From a bacterium HR19 (GTDB lineage: Bacteria; Calescibacteriota; Calescibacteriia; Calescibacteriales; Calescibacteriaceae), in the NCBI GenBank assembly GCA_002898315.1, contig BEHV01000006.1:60984-124983 (forward strand): a stretch of 64,000 nt of DNA, in the 5' to 3' direction. The position numbers were made by a program, and so were the translations under genes. Below are positions 44,970 through 53,254 of this stretch, in pieces; the stretch's first letter is position 1; each line of letters begins with the position of its first letter. Under the pieces are notes generated by a model. The model saw nothing but the letters and a program-made list of their open reading frames with translations. It was not told the origin of the DNA and ran no database searches.

Positions 44970-45773
44970 TCAAAAAAGTTTTTTTCTCTTATAAGAGGGG
45001 AGTATTGCTCTGGAGTGAAAGTCGCAAAGCTTGATTTTGCCAGATTTTGATGTAAAAAGCTCTTCTATTGTGTGAGAATCTGAAAAAAAGCAAATCGGAT
45101 TTTCACAAAATCCCACTCCTTCCTTCAGCCAGAGGTAAGCTAAAATCACATAAGGTCTTCCGAGGGAGTAAAATTTTCTCTCAACTCTTTCTTTTATAGA
45201 ATATCCTTTCACAAGAGCAACATCTTCGCTTATGAATTTTGCGATGTGGTACTCTTTTGGTTTAGCCGGAGCTGAGAATAATCCTGATTTTGATACTATT
45301 GATGGTAAGCCAAGAACTGCCACTCTGAGATGAAATCTACCATCATCACCAAAAGTTGCGATCTGCCTATCTGTAATTACAACGGGGAAATCTCTTTTTT
45401 CATCAATCCTTCCCGATATAGCGGAGAGGAAAATTCCTTGCAGTAAAAATCCCTCATAAACTATTCCAAAAGATTTTATCTTCTCTTCCGCTTTTCTTCT
45501 TTCAAACTGTATTTCTACGGGGGAAACAAAATTTTGTATTTCAAACTCATTCCATTTGAACACTCTTATTCTTGCTAACCTTTCAAAAATTTCATCTTTG
45601 AGGTTTTCGCTCCAGAGTTTTTCAGCATCTTCAATCTGAACAGGGATGTTCAGGTTCTGAACTGTAATTCTTGTGTGATTGACAAGAAGTTTTACATCTT
45701 TTTCTTCAACTCCCTCGTAGAATATCTTTATTCTTTCGGATTTTTTTTCGTTATGTTTTTTTGATTTTGGCAA
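44970..45773 (-). CDS. DUF6775-like protein with C-terminal Cys/His cluster
   Basis: 267 residues, largely beta/alpha, with segments that I recall from archaeal DUF6775 proteins (putative metallopeptidases): VPVQIE near the start, IVYEGFLLQGIF, FSAPAKPKEYHI and the terminal CENPICFFSDSHTIEE...KLCDFHSRA cluster. The Cys and His residues could bind zinc (CxxxxC and CxxH). The HExxH motif of true metzincins is not seen. It starts with TTG three bases after the thi4 stop, so the two are coupled. Function not established. Confidence 0.65.
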   Translation of the reverse strand: MPKSKKHNEKKSERIKIFYEGVEEKDVKLLVNHTRITVQNLNIPVQIEDAEKLWSENLKDEIFERLARIRVFKWNEFEIQNFVSPVEIQFERRKAEEKIKSFGIVYEGFLLQGIFLSAISGRIDEKRDFPVVITDRQIATFGDDGRFHLRVAVLGLPSIVSKSGLFSAPAKPKEYHIAKFISEDVALVKGYSIKERVERKFYSLGRPYVILAYLWLKEGVGFCENPICFFSDSHTIEELFTSKSGKIKLCDFHSRAILPSYKRKKLF

Positions 45774-45776
45774 GTT

Positions 45777-46604
45777 TCAGATTGTTTTTTTCTTATTTAT
45801 GCTTTGCCTTTTTGAAATCTCGTTGAGTATGAGTTCAGCAGCTCTTTTTCCCGACATAAGAACACCTCCGAAAGTCGGTCCCATTCTTGGCAGTCCATAA
45901 GTTTCAGATACAGACATTCCCGCAACATATAGTCCCGGAAAAACTTCGCCGGTGTGTTCTACGATAAGGTCTTCGGACATTTCAACCCACATTGCTCCCA
46001 TACCTTTTGTTTTGACAAGTCCGCGGGCTTCTAAACTCTTCACAGCATAGGCGTCGTGTCCCGTTGCATCTATAAGGAAAGAACATTCAAGAGCAACCGG
46101 GTCAACACAAGTTATCTCTCTTGGGAGTGCGGAAACGGGGGTCCAGTTCACAACAACTCCTGCAACTCTTCCATCTCTCAAAACAAGGTCATCAAACGAT
46201 GTCATCTGCAAAAATTTCACTCCTGCATCACAGGCAGAAGCTATAAGTTTTGAAACCGCCTCTGGTCCGTGAGTTATGAAAAGCCCGGGCTTTACCTCTT
46301 GAAGCTTCACTCCTATTTCTTCAAGGATTTTGTTTCCGGGAGCTCTTACTGTTATTGTGTTCATAAGGTATCCACCTATCCAGAAGCCACCACCGAGGTA
46401 GTTATTTCTCTCTATGACGAGTGTTTTGACTCCGTTTTTAGCGAGTTCTTTTGCAGCAACAAGACCAGCTGGACCTGCTCCCAAAACTATAACATCAGAA
46501 TAAGCGTAATCTTCAAGCATTTTTGTAAAGCCAGATACTATTGCGTGTGTGATGTCTTTTTCCTCTATTTCAGAGAACAACTTCTTTTTTTTGTTGTTTT
46601 TCAT
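45777..46604 (-). CDS. thi4: Thiamine thiazole synthase (Thi4 type)
   Basis: Makes the thiazole adenylate precursor of thiamine from NAD and glycine. Motifs: VIVLGAGPAGLVAAKEL (dinucleotide fold), GGGFWIGGYLMNTITVR and GMSVSETYGLPRMGPTFGGVLMSGKRAAELI. At the position equivalent to the sulfur-donating Cys of eukaryotic Thi4 (in CMDP) the sequence reads TCVDPVA, so this copy has the cysteine. Prokaryotic Thi4s that use free sulfide have His there. 275 aa. Excellent AGGAGGT ribosome site. DUF6775 follows. It is divergent from rpsT. Confidence 0.92.
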   Translation of the reverse strand: MKNNKKKKLFSEIEEKDITHAIVSGFTKMLEDYAYSDVIVLGAGPAGLVAAKELAKNGVKTLVIERNNYLGGGFWIGGYLMNTITVRAPGNKILEEIGVKLQEVKPGLFITHGPEAVSKLIASACDAGVKFLQMTSFDDLVLRDGRVAGVVVNWTPVSALPREITCVDPVALECSFLIDATGHDAYAVKSLEARGLVKTKGMGAMWVEMSEDLIVEHTGEVFPGLYVAGMSVSETYGLPRMGPTFGGVLMSGKRAAELILNEISKRQSINKKKTI

Positions 46605-46613
46605 AGCGTCCTT

Positions 46614-46620
46614 ACCTCCT
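46614..46620 (-). promoter_or_regulatory. Shine-Dalgarno of thi4
   Basis: AGGAGGT on the minus strand, nine bases before the ATG at 46604. No TPP riboswitch elements (such as CTGATGAG or ACCTGA) were found in the 123-base gap to rpsT. Confidence 0.75.
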
Positions 46621-46727
46621 GATGAGACAGCTAATTCATTTTATTTTAACGAAGAAGACAATTTTATTCTTTTCCTCAAAAATATTGAAATTTTTCACAT
46701 ACTGATTTTTGCTTTTAAATTGAAGTT

Positions 46728-47042
46728 ATGCCTGTCACAAAAAGTGCAAAGAGGAAGCTGAAAAAATCGCTCAAAAGGAGAGAAAGGAACCTCTTTCACC
46801 TCACAAAAATGAAAAACGCGATCCGTCTTTTCAAGAAGAAATTAGACGAGCAGAACGAGATAACAGAACAAGTAAAGAATCAACTTGAAGAAGAACTGAA
46901 AAAAGTTATATCTATTATATCTCATGTAGCATCAAAGGGAGTGATACATAGAAATGAAGCGAGCCGAAGAATTTCACGAATTACCAAATTTTTCAACAAA
47001 GTTCTGTCCCAAAAACTTCAAAAACAAGAGTCGCGAGCATAA
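46728..47042 (+). CDS. rpsT: 30S ribosomal protein S20
   Basis: Small basic 16S-binding protein, three helices. SAKRKLKKSLKRRERNLFHLTKMKNAIRLFKK and ASKGVIHRNEASRRISRITKFFNK follow the family (the C-terminal helix usually reads KGVIHKNKAARKKSRL). 104 aa against about 88: the tail is longer. It lacks a Shine-Dalgarno, and AT-rich sequence (TAAATT) lies seven bases before the ATG, so a leaderless message is possible. flgC follows after 83 bases. Confidence 0.95.
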   Translation: MPVTKSAKRKLKKSLKRRERNLFHLTKMKNAIRLFKKKLDEQNEITEQVKNQLEEELKKVISIISHVASKGVIHRNEASRRISRITKFFNKVLSQKLQKQESRA

Positions 47043-47075
47043 AACAACCTTCAAAAGAGATAAACCTTCGCGACG

Positions 47076-47094
47076 GTAGGAAAAATTTTCCTAC
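47076..47094. repeat. Perfect inverted repeat between rpsT and flgC
   Basis: GTAGGAAAA-A-TTTTCCTAC: nine-base arms with one central base, 32 bases before flgC. It is too AT-rich at the centre for a good terminator and lacks a following T-run. It may be an operator or a processing signal. Confidence 0.5.
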
Positions 47095-47125
47095 GGAACA
47101 AACTTTGCTTATGTAATATGAAAAA

Positions 47126-47659
47126 ATGAGAGCTTGGATTTCAGCTCTGAGAATATCTTCATCAGCTCTACGAGCCGAAAGGATAAGATTGAACACTATT
47201 GCATCAAACCTTGCAAATATACATACAACAAGAACCCCAGAAGGAGGTCCTTACATGAGAAAGGAAGTCATATTCAAAGCAAAACCCGTAGATGAAAAAT
47301 TTTGGACTGAAAAAAATATATATCTCAGACCTCTTGTATTCCACCTCTCATATCTTCCTGACTTCATAAGAGAGAGGATTACAGAGAAGATTTCTGAAAC
47401 CAAAATACCGGTGGATTCAGTGCTTTCTGAGGTTGAGGTTGAGGGAATAGTTGAAGACCCAAGACCCCCGGTTCTCAAATACGAACCATATCACCCAGAT
47501 GCTGACGAGAACGGTTATGTTGCATATCCGAACATAAATCCGATAGAGGAGATGGTGAACCTTATATCAGCCCAAAGAGCTTTTGAGGCAAATGTTGCAG
47601 CAGTTAATGCGACAAGAGAAATAGCAAATACCGCATTGACAATAGGACAAAGGACATAA
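47126..47659 (+). CDS. flgC: Flagellar basal-body rod protein FlgC
   Basis: Proximal rod protein. The rod-family start is present (IRLNTIASNLANIHTTRTPEGGPYMRKEVIF) and the conserved end EMVNLISAQRAFEANVAAVNATREIANTAL. A region of about 60 residues in the centre (FWTEKN to DFIRERITEKI) is unusual, making it 177 aa against about 135-150. FlgB, which normally precedes it, is absent: rpsT is upstream. It is the first of four flagellar genes on this strand. Confidence 0.94.
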   Translation: MRAWISALRISSSALRAERIRLNTIASNLANIHTTRTPEGGPYMRKEVIFKAKPVDEKFWTEKNIYLRPLVFHLSYLPDFIRERITEKISETKIPVDSVLSEVEVEGIVEDPRPPVLKYEPYHPDADENGYVAYPNINPIEEMVNLISAQRAFEANVAAVNATREIANTALTIGQRT

Positions 47660-47687
47660 AAATTAAAAAAGTATTAATTTTTTAAAG

Positions 47688-47948
47688 ATGGAGACAAAAA
47701 AAATAGACGCTGTAAAAGAGATTTTAAGCTCTGTCTCGCAGAAAATACAGAGTGTTCCTCCCGAAGAAAACAACTTTTCTGTTGAACTTCAAAAAGAGAT
47801 AGAGAAATTAAGAAGAAGCGAAAGGAAAGAGAACACAGTTCAAAAAACAGGAGAAAAAGAAAAAGTGATAACAGAAGATATAGTGCAGTTCATAAACGGT
47901 TTGTCTTTGAGAAGCAATATCATTTTGGAAAATGAAGAGAACGAGTAA
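47688..47948 (+). CDS. Small unknown protein between flgC and fliE
   Basis: 86 residues, acidic and basic mix, predicted helical, with an unstructured middle (KLRRSERKENTVQKTGEKEK) and a C-terminal IVQFINGLSLRSNIILENEENE. No family recognised. It has spacing of 28 and 27 bases to its neighbours, same strand, and a plausible start, so it probably belongs to the flagellar operon. It could be a small flagellar chaperone or a lineage-specific rod accessory. Confidence 0.6.
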   Translation: METKKIDAVKEILSSVSQKIQSVPPEENNFSVELQKEIEKLRRSERKENTVQKTGEKEKVITEDIVQFINGLSLRSNIILENEENE

Positions 47949-47975
47949 AAGCATAAAATTGTAAAATTTAATTTT

Positions 47976-48317
47976 ATGAAGATAGATATAAACAACATAG
48001 ACCCGCGCATAACAGAGAAGATTTTCAGCAGTGAGTTTGAAAGAATAATGAGAAGCGTAAAACCGCAAGAAGAAATAAAACAAGGCGACGAAAAAGAAGA
48101 TGGATTCCTCTCCTCTCTAAAATCAGCTTTTGAAACGGTCAGAAAGGCAGAAAATGAAGCACGAGAAAAGTCAGTGAATTTGATTCTCGGAAAAACCGAA
48201 GACATACACGATGTTATGATAGCGAGAGAAAAAGCCGATACACTCTTTCAGCTTTTTTTAGAAATAAGAAACAGAGCAGTTCAAGCTTTTGAAAACATAA
48301 TGCGAATGCAATTTTAG
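47976..48317 (+). CDS. fliE: Flagellar hook-basal body complex protein FliE
   Basis: Joins the MS ring to the rod. The conserved C-terminal half is present: EDIHDVMIAREKADTLFQLFLEIRNRAVQAFENIMRMQF. The N-terminal half is variable, as usual. 113 aa, normal. It starts 27 bases after the small unknown and ends 11 bases before fliF. Confidence 0.95.
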   Translation: MKIDINNIDPRITEKIFSSEFERIMRSVKPQEEIKQGDEKEDGFLSSLKSAFETVRKAENEAREKSVNLILGKTEDIHDVMIAREKADTLFQLFLEIRNRAVQAFENIMRMQF

Positions 48318-48328
48318 AAATTAAAAAA

Positions 48329-50305
48329 ATGAGAGCACAAGACATTTTGAAACAGATAGGAGAGTCAGTAAGAAGAATCCCTCTGCCAGTCCTCATAGGA
48401 ATAGCAGCAATATTCCTCATAAGTGGAATAGGGATTTTCATCTATCAGATTACAGCATCAAAAAAACAGGAAATAAAATGGGATGTCCTTTACACAGACC
48501 TGAAATCTCAAGATGTATCAAGAATAATAGATGAACTTGAAAGAATGAAAATACCCTACAAACTTTCAGATACAGCAGATACAATTTTTGTACCAAAAGA
48601 GCTTGTTCCAGATATAAGGAACACATTAGCGACAAAAGGTCTCCCACAGGAAAGAGCGGGACTTGAAATATTTGAGAAACCCAAGTTTGGACTCACCGAG
48701 TTCATGCAAAGAGTAAATTATCAGAGGGCAATCCAGAATGAACTTGAAAGAACGATAATGAAAATAAATTGTGTTGAGAATGCGAGAGTGCACATAGTAA
48801 TTCCAGAAAAAAAACTTTTCACAGAGGAGCAAAAAGAACCCACCGCATCTGTTATGTTGTGGCTAACACCCGGATGCTCAATTTCCCCAGCATCAGTAAA
48901 AGGGATAATTCATCTTGTATCATTTGCAGTTGAAGGTCTGAAACCGGAAAATGTGTCCGTTGTTGATCAGAGAGGCAGAATACTGAACCCGAAGAAAGAA
49001 GATGAAGGATTGACAGCAGTTGAGGCAACCCAAGGGCAACTTGAACTTGAAAGGCAGTTTGAAAGAAATTTAGAAGATAAACTCACCGAACTACTTGAAA
49101 AAAGTGTAGGAGCAGGAAAAGTAGCAGTAAAGGTTGATGCTGACCTTGATTTCACAAAAGTAAAAAGAGTATCTGAAAGGTATGACCCAGCTGAAACCGC
49201 AGTAAGAAGCGAACAGACCATAGAAGAAAGATTTAAGGGAGTCGGAGCTGTACCGGTTGGTCCCCCCGGCACAAGGCAAAATGTCCCACCAGAAATTGGA
49301 ATTGAACCATTACCCGGAAAATCTGAATACGAAAGAAATGAAAGGATAAGAAATTATGAAATATCAAAGATAGTTGAGCATGTTGAAGAAGAGGTAGGAG
49401 ACCTGAAAAGGATTTCAGTCGCAGTGATGGTAGATGGGCAGTATGAGGTTGAATGGAGAGATGGGAAGCCATTCATAAGATTTATTCCACTTCCAGACGA
49501 CGAACTTGAAAAAATAAGGAGTTTTGTAGAGTCAGCAGTAGGGATAGTGCCGGCAAGGGGGGACCAGATATCTGTTGTTTCTGTACCGTTTGAAGGTTCT
49601 TTAAGATACGCTGAAAGATTAGCCATGTTACAACTTTCAGAGGTTTCTAAGGAGAGGGCGAGCATGTACAAATGGCTTGCGATAGCGGCAATAGGATTTT
49701 TCATCTCACTCTATTTGATATTCAAAAAGCTTTTTGAGAGGAGATTACCTCAGGAGGTAGAGGTTGTAATTCCGAAGTTTGAGAAAGCACCTCCGGAGAA
49801 AGTTGAAGTTCCCGTTATTGTTGAGGTTCAGCCCCCACCACCCCCGCCAGAAATAGCAATCACTCCACCAGAAGTGAAGGTTGAGGAGATAGTTCCTCCG
49901 CCTGCATTTATTGAAGTAACGCCTCCTCCTGTTCCGCAGATAGTAATAACTCCGCCCCCACCGCCACCGCCAGAAGAAGTAGCACCACCACCCCCACCAC
50001 CTCGGATAGAAGAAGTAGCTCCACCACCGCCTCCCCCACCAGAAGAGGTTGTAGTTGAGGAGATAGTTCCTCCGCCAGAGGAATTTGCCCCACCCCCTCC
50101 CCCTCCACCAAAAGAGGAGATAGAACTTCCCAAAATAGAGATAGCACCTCCGCCTCTCATTCAGATACCTGAAATAGAAGTCGCTCCACCCCCAGCAATA
50201 CCCGAAGAGGAAATTGAAAGAGCTGTTGAAATCGCAAAAGATGTGATAAGAACAAATAAGGACCTCGTTCTTAACCTCATCAGAAGATGGCTATCTGAAA
50301 GATAA
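48329..50305 (+). CDS. fliF: Flagellar MS-ring protein FliF with long polyproline linker
   Basis: Inner-membrane ring on which the flagellum is built. Helix 1 at about residues 20-42, then two ring-building domains (SRIIDELERMKIPYKL; RVHIVIPEKKLFTEEQKEPTASVMLWL; VDADLDFTKVKRVSERYDP) and helix 2 near 448-468 (WLAIAAIGFFISLYLIF). The cytoplasmic part is about 125 residues of Pro-rich repeats, then a helix (AKDVIRTNKDLVLNLIRRWLSE) matching the FliG-binding end. Length 658 aa is greater than the usual 550 because of the linker. No fliG, fliH or fliI follows: asd is next on the other strand. Confidence 0.95.
   Translation: MRAQDILKQIGESVRRIPLPVLIGIAAIFLISGIGIFIYQITASKKQEIKWDVLYTDLKSQDVSRIIDELERMKIPYKLSDTADTIFVPKELVPDIRNTLATKGLPQERAGLEIFEKPKFGLTEFMQRVNYQRAIQNELERTIMKINCVENARVHIVIPEKKLFTEEQKEPTASVMLWLTPGCSISPASVKGIIHLVSFAVEGLKPENVSVVDQRGRILNPKKEDEGLTAVEATQGQLELERQFERNLEDKLTELLEKSVGAGKVAVKVDADLDFTKVKRVSERYDPAETAVRSEQTIEERFKGVGAVPVGPPGTRQNVPPEIGIEPLPGKSEYERNERIRNYEISKIVEHVEEEVGDLKRISVAVMVDGQYEVEWRDGKPFIRFIPLPDDELEKIRSFVESAVGIVPARGDQISVVSVPFEGSLRYAERLAMLQLSEVSKERASMYKWLAIAAIGFFISLYLIFKKLFERRLPQEVEVVIPKFEKAPPEKVEVPVIVEVQPPPPPPEIAITPPEVKVEEIVPPPAFIEVTPPPVPQIVITPPPPPPPEEVAPPPPPPRIEEVAPPPPPPPEEVVVEEIVPPPEEFAPPPPPPPKEEIELPKIEIAPPPLIQIPEIEVAPPPAIPEEEIERAVEIAKDVIRTNKDLVLNLIRRWLSER
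49831..50203 (+). repeat. Polyproline repeat region of fliF
   Basis: Eleven or so blocks of three to seven prolines separated by short Glu/Ile/Val segments. A unit like (I/V)(A/T)PPPPPPPEE recurs five or six times. It encodes the cytoplasmic linker between helix 2 and the FliG-binding helix. The track's glycine-rich minus-strand ORF here is a shadow. Confidence 0.9.
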
Positions 50306-50355
50306 AGTTGAAGAATCTTTTTTCAAAGCGGTCGGTATTTTGAAGGTCGGACTTT

Positions 50356-51360
50356 TCAGATTATATTTTTTTGATAGAGAAGTTCTGCTATTTGTACAGC
50401 GTTGAGAGCAGCTCCTTTTCGCAGGTTATCTGCAACAATCCACATAGCGAGCTCGCCTGTTTCTGTTTTTCTTATCCTTCCGACAAAAACATCGTCTGTT
50501 CCGCTCAACTCGTCAGGAGTTGGATAAATATCTTCCCTGGTGTTATTCATAAGAGTTATTCCTTTTGCAGAACTCAAAACTCTTTCTACATCAGGAAGAG
50601 CGAAATCCTTTTGAAGTTCAGCGTATACGACCTCTGAATGACAGACATAAACGGGCACCCTCACACATGTGACGCTAACCTTTATATCTGCTTCCATTAT
50701 CTTTTTCGTTTCATTCACCATCTTCATCTCTTCTTCTGTAAAGCCATTATCTAACACTTTTCCTATTCTTGGAATGAGGTTGAACGCTATTTTTTTTGGG
50801 AAGACGCCGGGGACCATATCTTTTCCTTCAAGATGAGAAACGGTACTTTCAGTGAGTTCGTCAACAGCTTTTTTTCCGGCACCAGAAACAGATTGGTAGG
50901 TAGCGACAGAAACTTTTTTCACATAAAAGGCATCATGAATAGGTTTTAGAGCAACGACGAGCTGTATTGTTGAGCAGTTCGGATTAGCGATTATTCCTTT
51001 TTTGATGTCGTTTATTCTGTGAGGATTAACTTCTGGAACTATGAGAGGGACATCGGGGTCCATTCTCCATCTTGAAGAGTTATCTATAACTATTGCTCCG
51101 CTTTTTGCGAAAAGTGGGGCAAATATTCCGCTAACGGTTGAGCCAGCAGAAAAAAGAGCTATATCTATTCCTTTGAAATCCCCATTTTCTTTGAGGGCTT
51201 TGACTTTTATCTTTTCTCCCTTGAACTCTAATTCTTCACCTTCTGATCTTTCTGAGGCGAAAAGTTTCAGTTCTTTTACGGGAAAATTTCTCTGCTCCAG
51301 GGTTTTTATCATTTCTCTTCCGACAAGTCCTGTCGCTCCTACCACTGCTACCGAATACAT
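50356..51360 (-). CDS. asd: Aspartate-semialdehyde dehydrogenase
   Basis: Second step of the aspartate pathway to lysine, diaminopimelate, methionine and threonine. VAVVGATGLVGREMIKTLEQRNFP, the catalytic NPNCSTIQLVVAL, SVSGAGKKAVDEL and FNLIPRIG are typical, and GAALNAVQIAELL ends it. 334 aa. The ATG at 51360 gives the expected start (MYSVAVVGATG). It is convergent with fliF. 106 bases separate it from the Toprim gene upstream. Confidence 0.95.
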   Translation of the reverse strand: MYSVAVVGATGLVGREMIKTLEQRNFPVKELKLFASERSEGEELEFKGEKIKVKALKENGDFKGIDIALFSAGSTVSGIFAPLFAKSGAIVIDNSSRWRMDPDVPLIVPEVNPHRINDIKKGIIANPNCSTIQLVVALKPIHDAFYVKKVSVATYQSVSGAGKKAVDELTESTVSHLEGKDMVPGVFPKKIAFNLIPRIGKVLDNGFTEEEMKMVNETKKIMEADIKVSVTCVRVPVYVCHSEVVYAELQKDFALPDVERVLSSAKGITLMNNTREDIYPTPDELSGTDDVFVGRIRKTETGELAMWIVADNLRKGAALNAVQIAELLYQKNII

Positions 51361-51466
51361 ATACAAAATTCTAATCTTGTATCGTAGATAATGTTAATAT
51401 TCCATAAAAATTATTATTGTCATTTCTCATAACTGAAATTTTTCTCGCATGTTCTGCTTTGATGAT

Positions 51467-52006
51467 TTAATATTTACAACTGTGAGAATCTTTAAGATTT
51501 TTTGATCTGGGTAAGTATCTGAATGACCCATTTTTCTGCTTGGCTGTTTTGATGGAAAAATTTCTCAGAACTTCCAACATAAAGTCAATTCGGGAAAACT
51601 TTTTCGGGATTAAATTGTCAAATTGCTCTTTTGTGATATTATCTGTGTTGCTAAAAATAGGTATGCCAAGTTTTTCAGCTTCCGCATCTTCTAATCCAGC
51701 AAGATACCAGCTTTCTATTTCTTTTATTACCACAATTATTCTTTCTTCGTCAATACTTTTCAGTTTATTTTTTACCTCCTGTTTTTTGGCGGTTATACAT
51801 GGTGAATTGTTAATATCTACCACAAAAATATACTCTGCACCCATAGAATTAATGCTTTTGATGTACCCTTTGATCTTTTCTTTCTTTTCATTTGCGTGTT
51901 TTATTATTTTCACATAATCATATTTTCCTTCCAACTTTGGTTTGATTATATTTTTAAAGAATAGTTCGTCATTATTACCTTCAACAAATATAAAAATTCC
52001 TCTCAT
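51467..52006 (-). CDS. Toprim-like nuclease candidate paired with the AAA ATPase
   Basis: 179 residues. The start IFVEGNNDELFF resembles the Toprim glutamate strand, IFVVDINNSP the next acidic strand (Asp but not DxD), and KEIESWYLAGLED the late Glu block of DUF4276/RloB-like proteins. The C-terminus is basic. It lies five bases after the ATPase stop, without its own clear ribosome site, so it is coupled to that gene. Pairs of an ABC-type ATPase and a Toprim protein occur in several phage defence systems (AbiL, PARIS, RloAB). Function here is inference. Confidence 0.6.
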   Translation of the reverse strand: MRGIFIFVEGNNDELFFKNIIKPKLEGKYDYVKIIKHANEKKEKIKGYIKSINSMGAEYIFVVDINNSPCITAKKQEVKNKLKSIDEERIIVVIKEIESWYLAGLEDAEAEKLGIPIFSNTDNITKEQFDNLIPKKFSRIDFMLEVLRNFSIKTAKQKNGSFRYLPRSKNLKDSHSCKY

Positions 52007-52011
52007 GAACG

Positions 52012-53232
52012 CTAAAGCAGATTTTGGACATAGAGTTCTTCAATTCCTATTTCATTTTGCAAGAATATCTTTACCTCATCTTTACCTGATGGTCTTGAAA
52101 TCAGAGAGAAGCCATCTTTATCACGAGAAACAAGCAAGATATTCTCCAATCCCGCATATTTTACTATTTCAGGGTTATGGGTTGTGATGATAATTTGTTT
52201 ATTTTGTGAGGCATCCTTCATCATATCTACTACCTTGGAGATAAGGTAAGGATGTATATTTCGCTCAGGTTCCTCAATTATAATCAGAGGTTTTTCCTCA
52301 AAATATAAAGCGACGAGCAAAGCAATTATGTTTATTGTTCCATCGGAAATCAAAGACGCTGGAATGTAATCCTTAAAATATGTTTCCTGCAATTTGAAAA
52401 ACAGAGATTTATCTGCAAATTTTTCCACTCCAATATCACTTACAAATGGCAAAAGATATTTCAAAAGATTAAATAGTTTTCTCTTCTTCTCCGCGTTTTT
52501 AATGATATTTTTAAGAACAATAGATAAATTACTCCCATCTTCTTCTAACTCGGCTTTTCCGGTAATTGGAGTAGCTTTTTTAGGCAACTTAGGGTCAAAA
52601 TTATATATTGAAATACTGCTGAAAATTGGAGGCTTAAAGAACGGTTCTGCAAGAAGAATGGTATTAGGGGGTAATTCTTTCCCCTTCAAAAATGGCGGAT
52701 ATATATCATCTTCTTTTATCGGTACTTCTTCTGGTTTTATTTCAGCTTTTACTTTTCCATTAACATTAGATACAATAATTTCTCCTTCAGTTTCTTCTCT
52801 CTCTTCTATTTTTTTCTTTTGCATCTCAAGCCTAGGAAACTTACATTTAAAAGATAAAATATCTCTAGAAACTTCAAATCCTAATCCTTCTTCTCTAAAC
52901 TTCAATACAAACTCATAAGTTATCTCATGCACTTTTATCATTATTAAACCTTCCTTCTTTGCTATCAAAGATGTAAATCCTTCGTCAGAAACGACTTTTA
53001 GGAAAAAGACCTCATCTGCGCCAATCTTTATATTTTTCAGATACTCAACACCTCCTTGCATAGATATTGCGTTTTCTAATCCTTCTCTTTCTATATCTCT
53101 CAGAAACTGAAAAATTTGAACAAAATTAGATTTCCCAGAAGCGTTCGCCCCAATCAATACATTAAACTTTCCCAGCTCAATTTCTAGCTCTTTAAAACTC
53201 TTGAAGTTCTTTACCTCTATCTTTTTTATCAT
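52012..53232 (-). CDS. OLD/RecF-like AAA ATPase (AAA_15/21 type)
   Basis: 406 residues with the ABC-type ATPase core: IKKIEVKNFKSFKELEIELGKFNVLIGANASGKSN (Walker A), then an insert of about 200 residues, then LISDGTINIIALLVALYFEEKPLIIIEEPERNIHPYLI (signature-like, Walker B with EEP) and ITTHNPEIV (switch His). This resembles RloA, OLD and other SMC-like defence ATPases rather than transporters. GGAG precedes the ATG. The Toprim-like gene follows with a five-base gap. A small ORF (53255-53509) may be the first gene. Confidence 0.8.
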   Translation of the reverse strand: MIKKIEVKNFKSFKELEIELGKFNVLIGANASGKSNFVQIFQFLRDIEREGLENAISMQGGVEYLKNIKIGADEVFFLKVVSDEGFTSLIAKKEGLIMIKVHEITYEFVLKFREEGLGFEVSRDILSFKCKFPRLEMQKKKIEEREETEGEIIVSNVNGKVKAEIKPEEVPIKEDDIYPPFLKGKELPPNTILLAEPFFKPPIFSSISIYNFDPKLPKKATPITGKAELEEDGSNLSIVLKNIIKNAEKKRKLFNLLKYLLPFVSDIGVEKFADKSLFFKLQETYFKDYIPASLISDGTINIIALLVALYFEEKPLIIIEEPERNIHPYLISKVVDMMKDASQNKQIIITTHNPEIVKYAGLENILLVSRDKDGFSLISRPSGKDEVKIFLQNEIGIEELYVQNLL

Positions 53233-53254
53233 CTTTTAATCTCCATTCAACTAT

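Noticed and set aside
46605-46727. Possible TPP riboswitch before thi4
   Set aside because: No conserved TPP aptamer elements found; only a Shine-Dalgarno and AT-rich sequence.
49828-50160. Glycine-rich ORFs on the minus strand opposite fliF
   Set aside because: They are the antisense of the CCX-repeats encoding prolines; no ribosome site or family.
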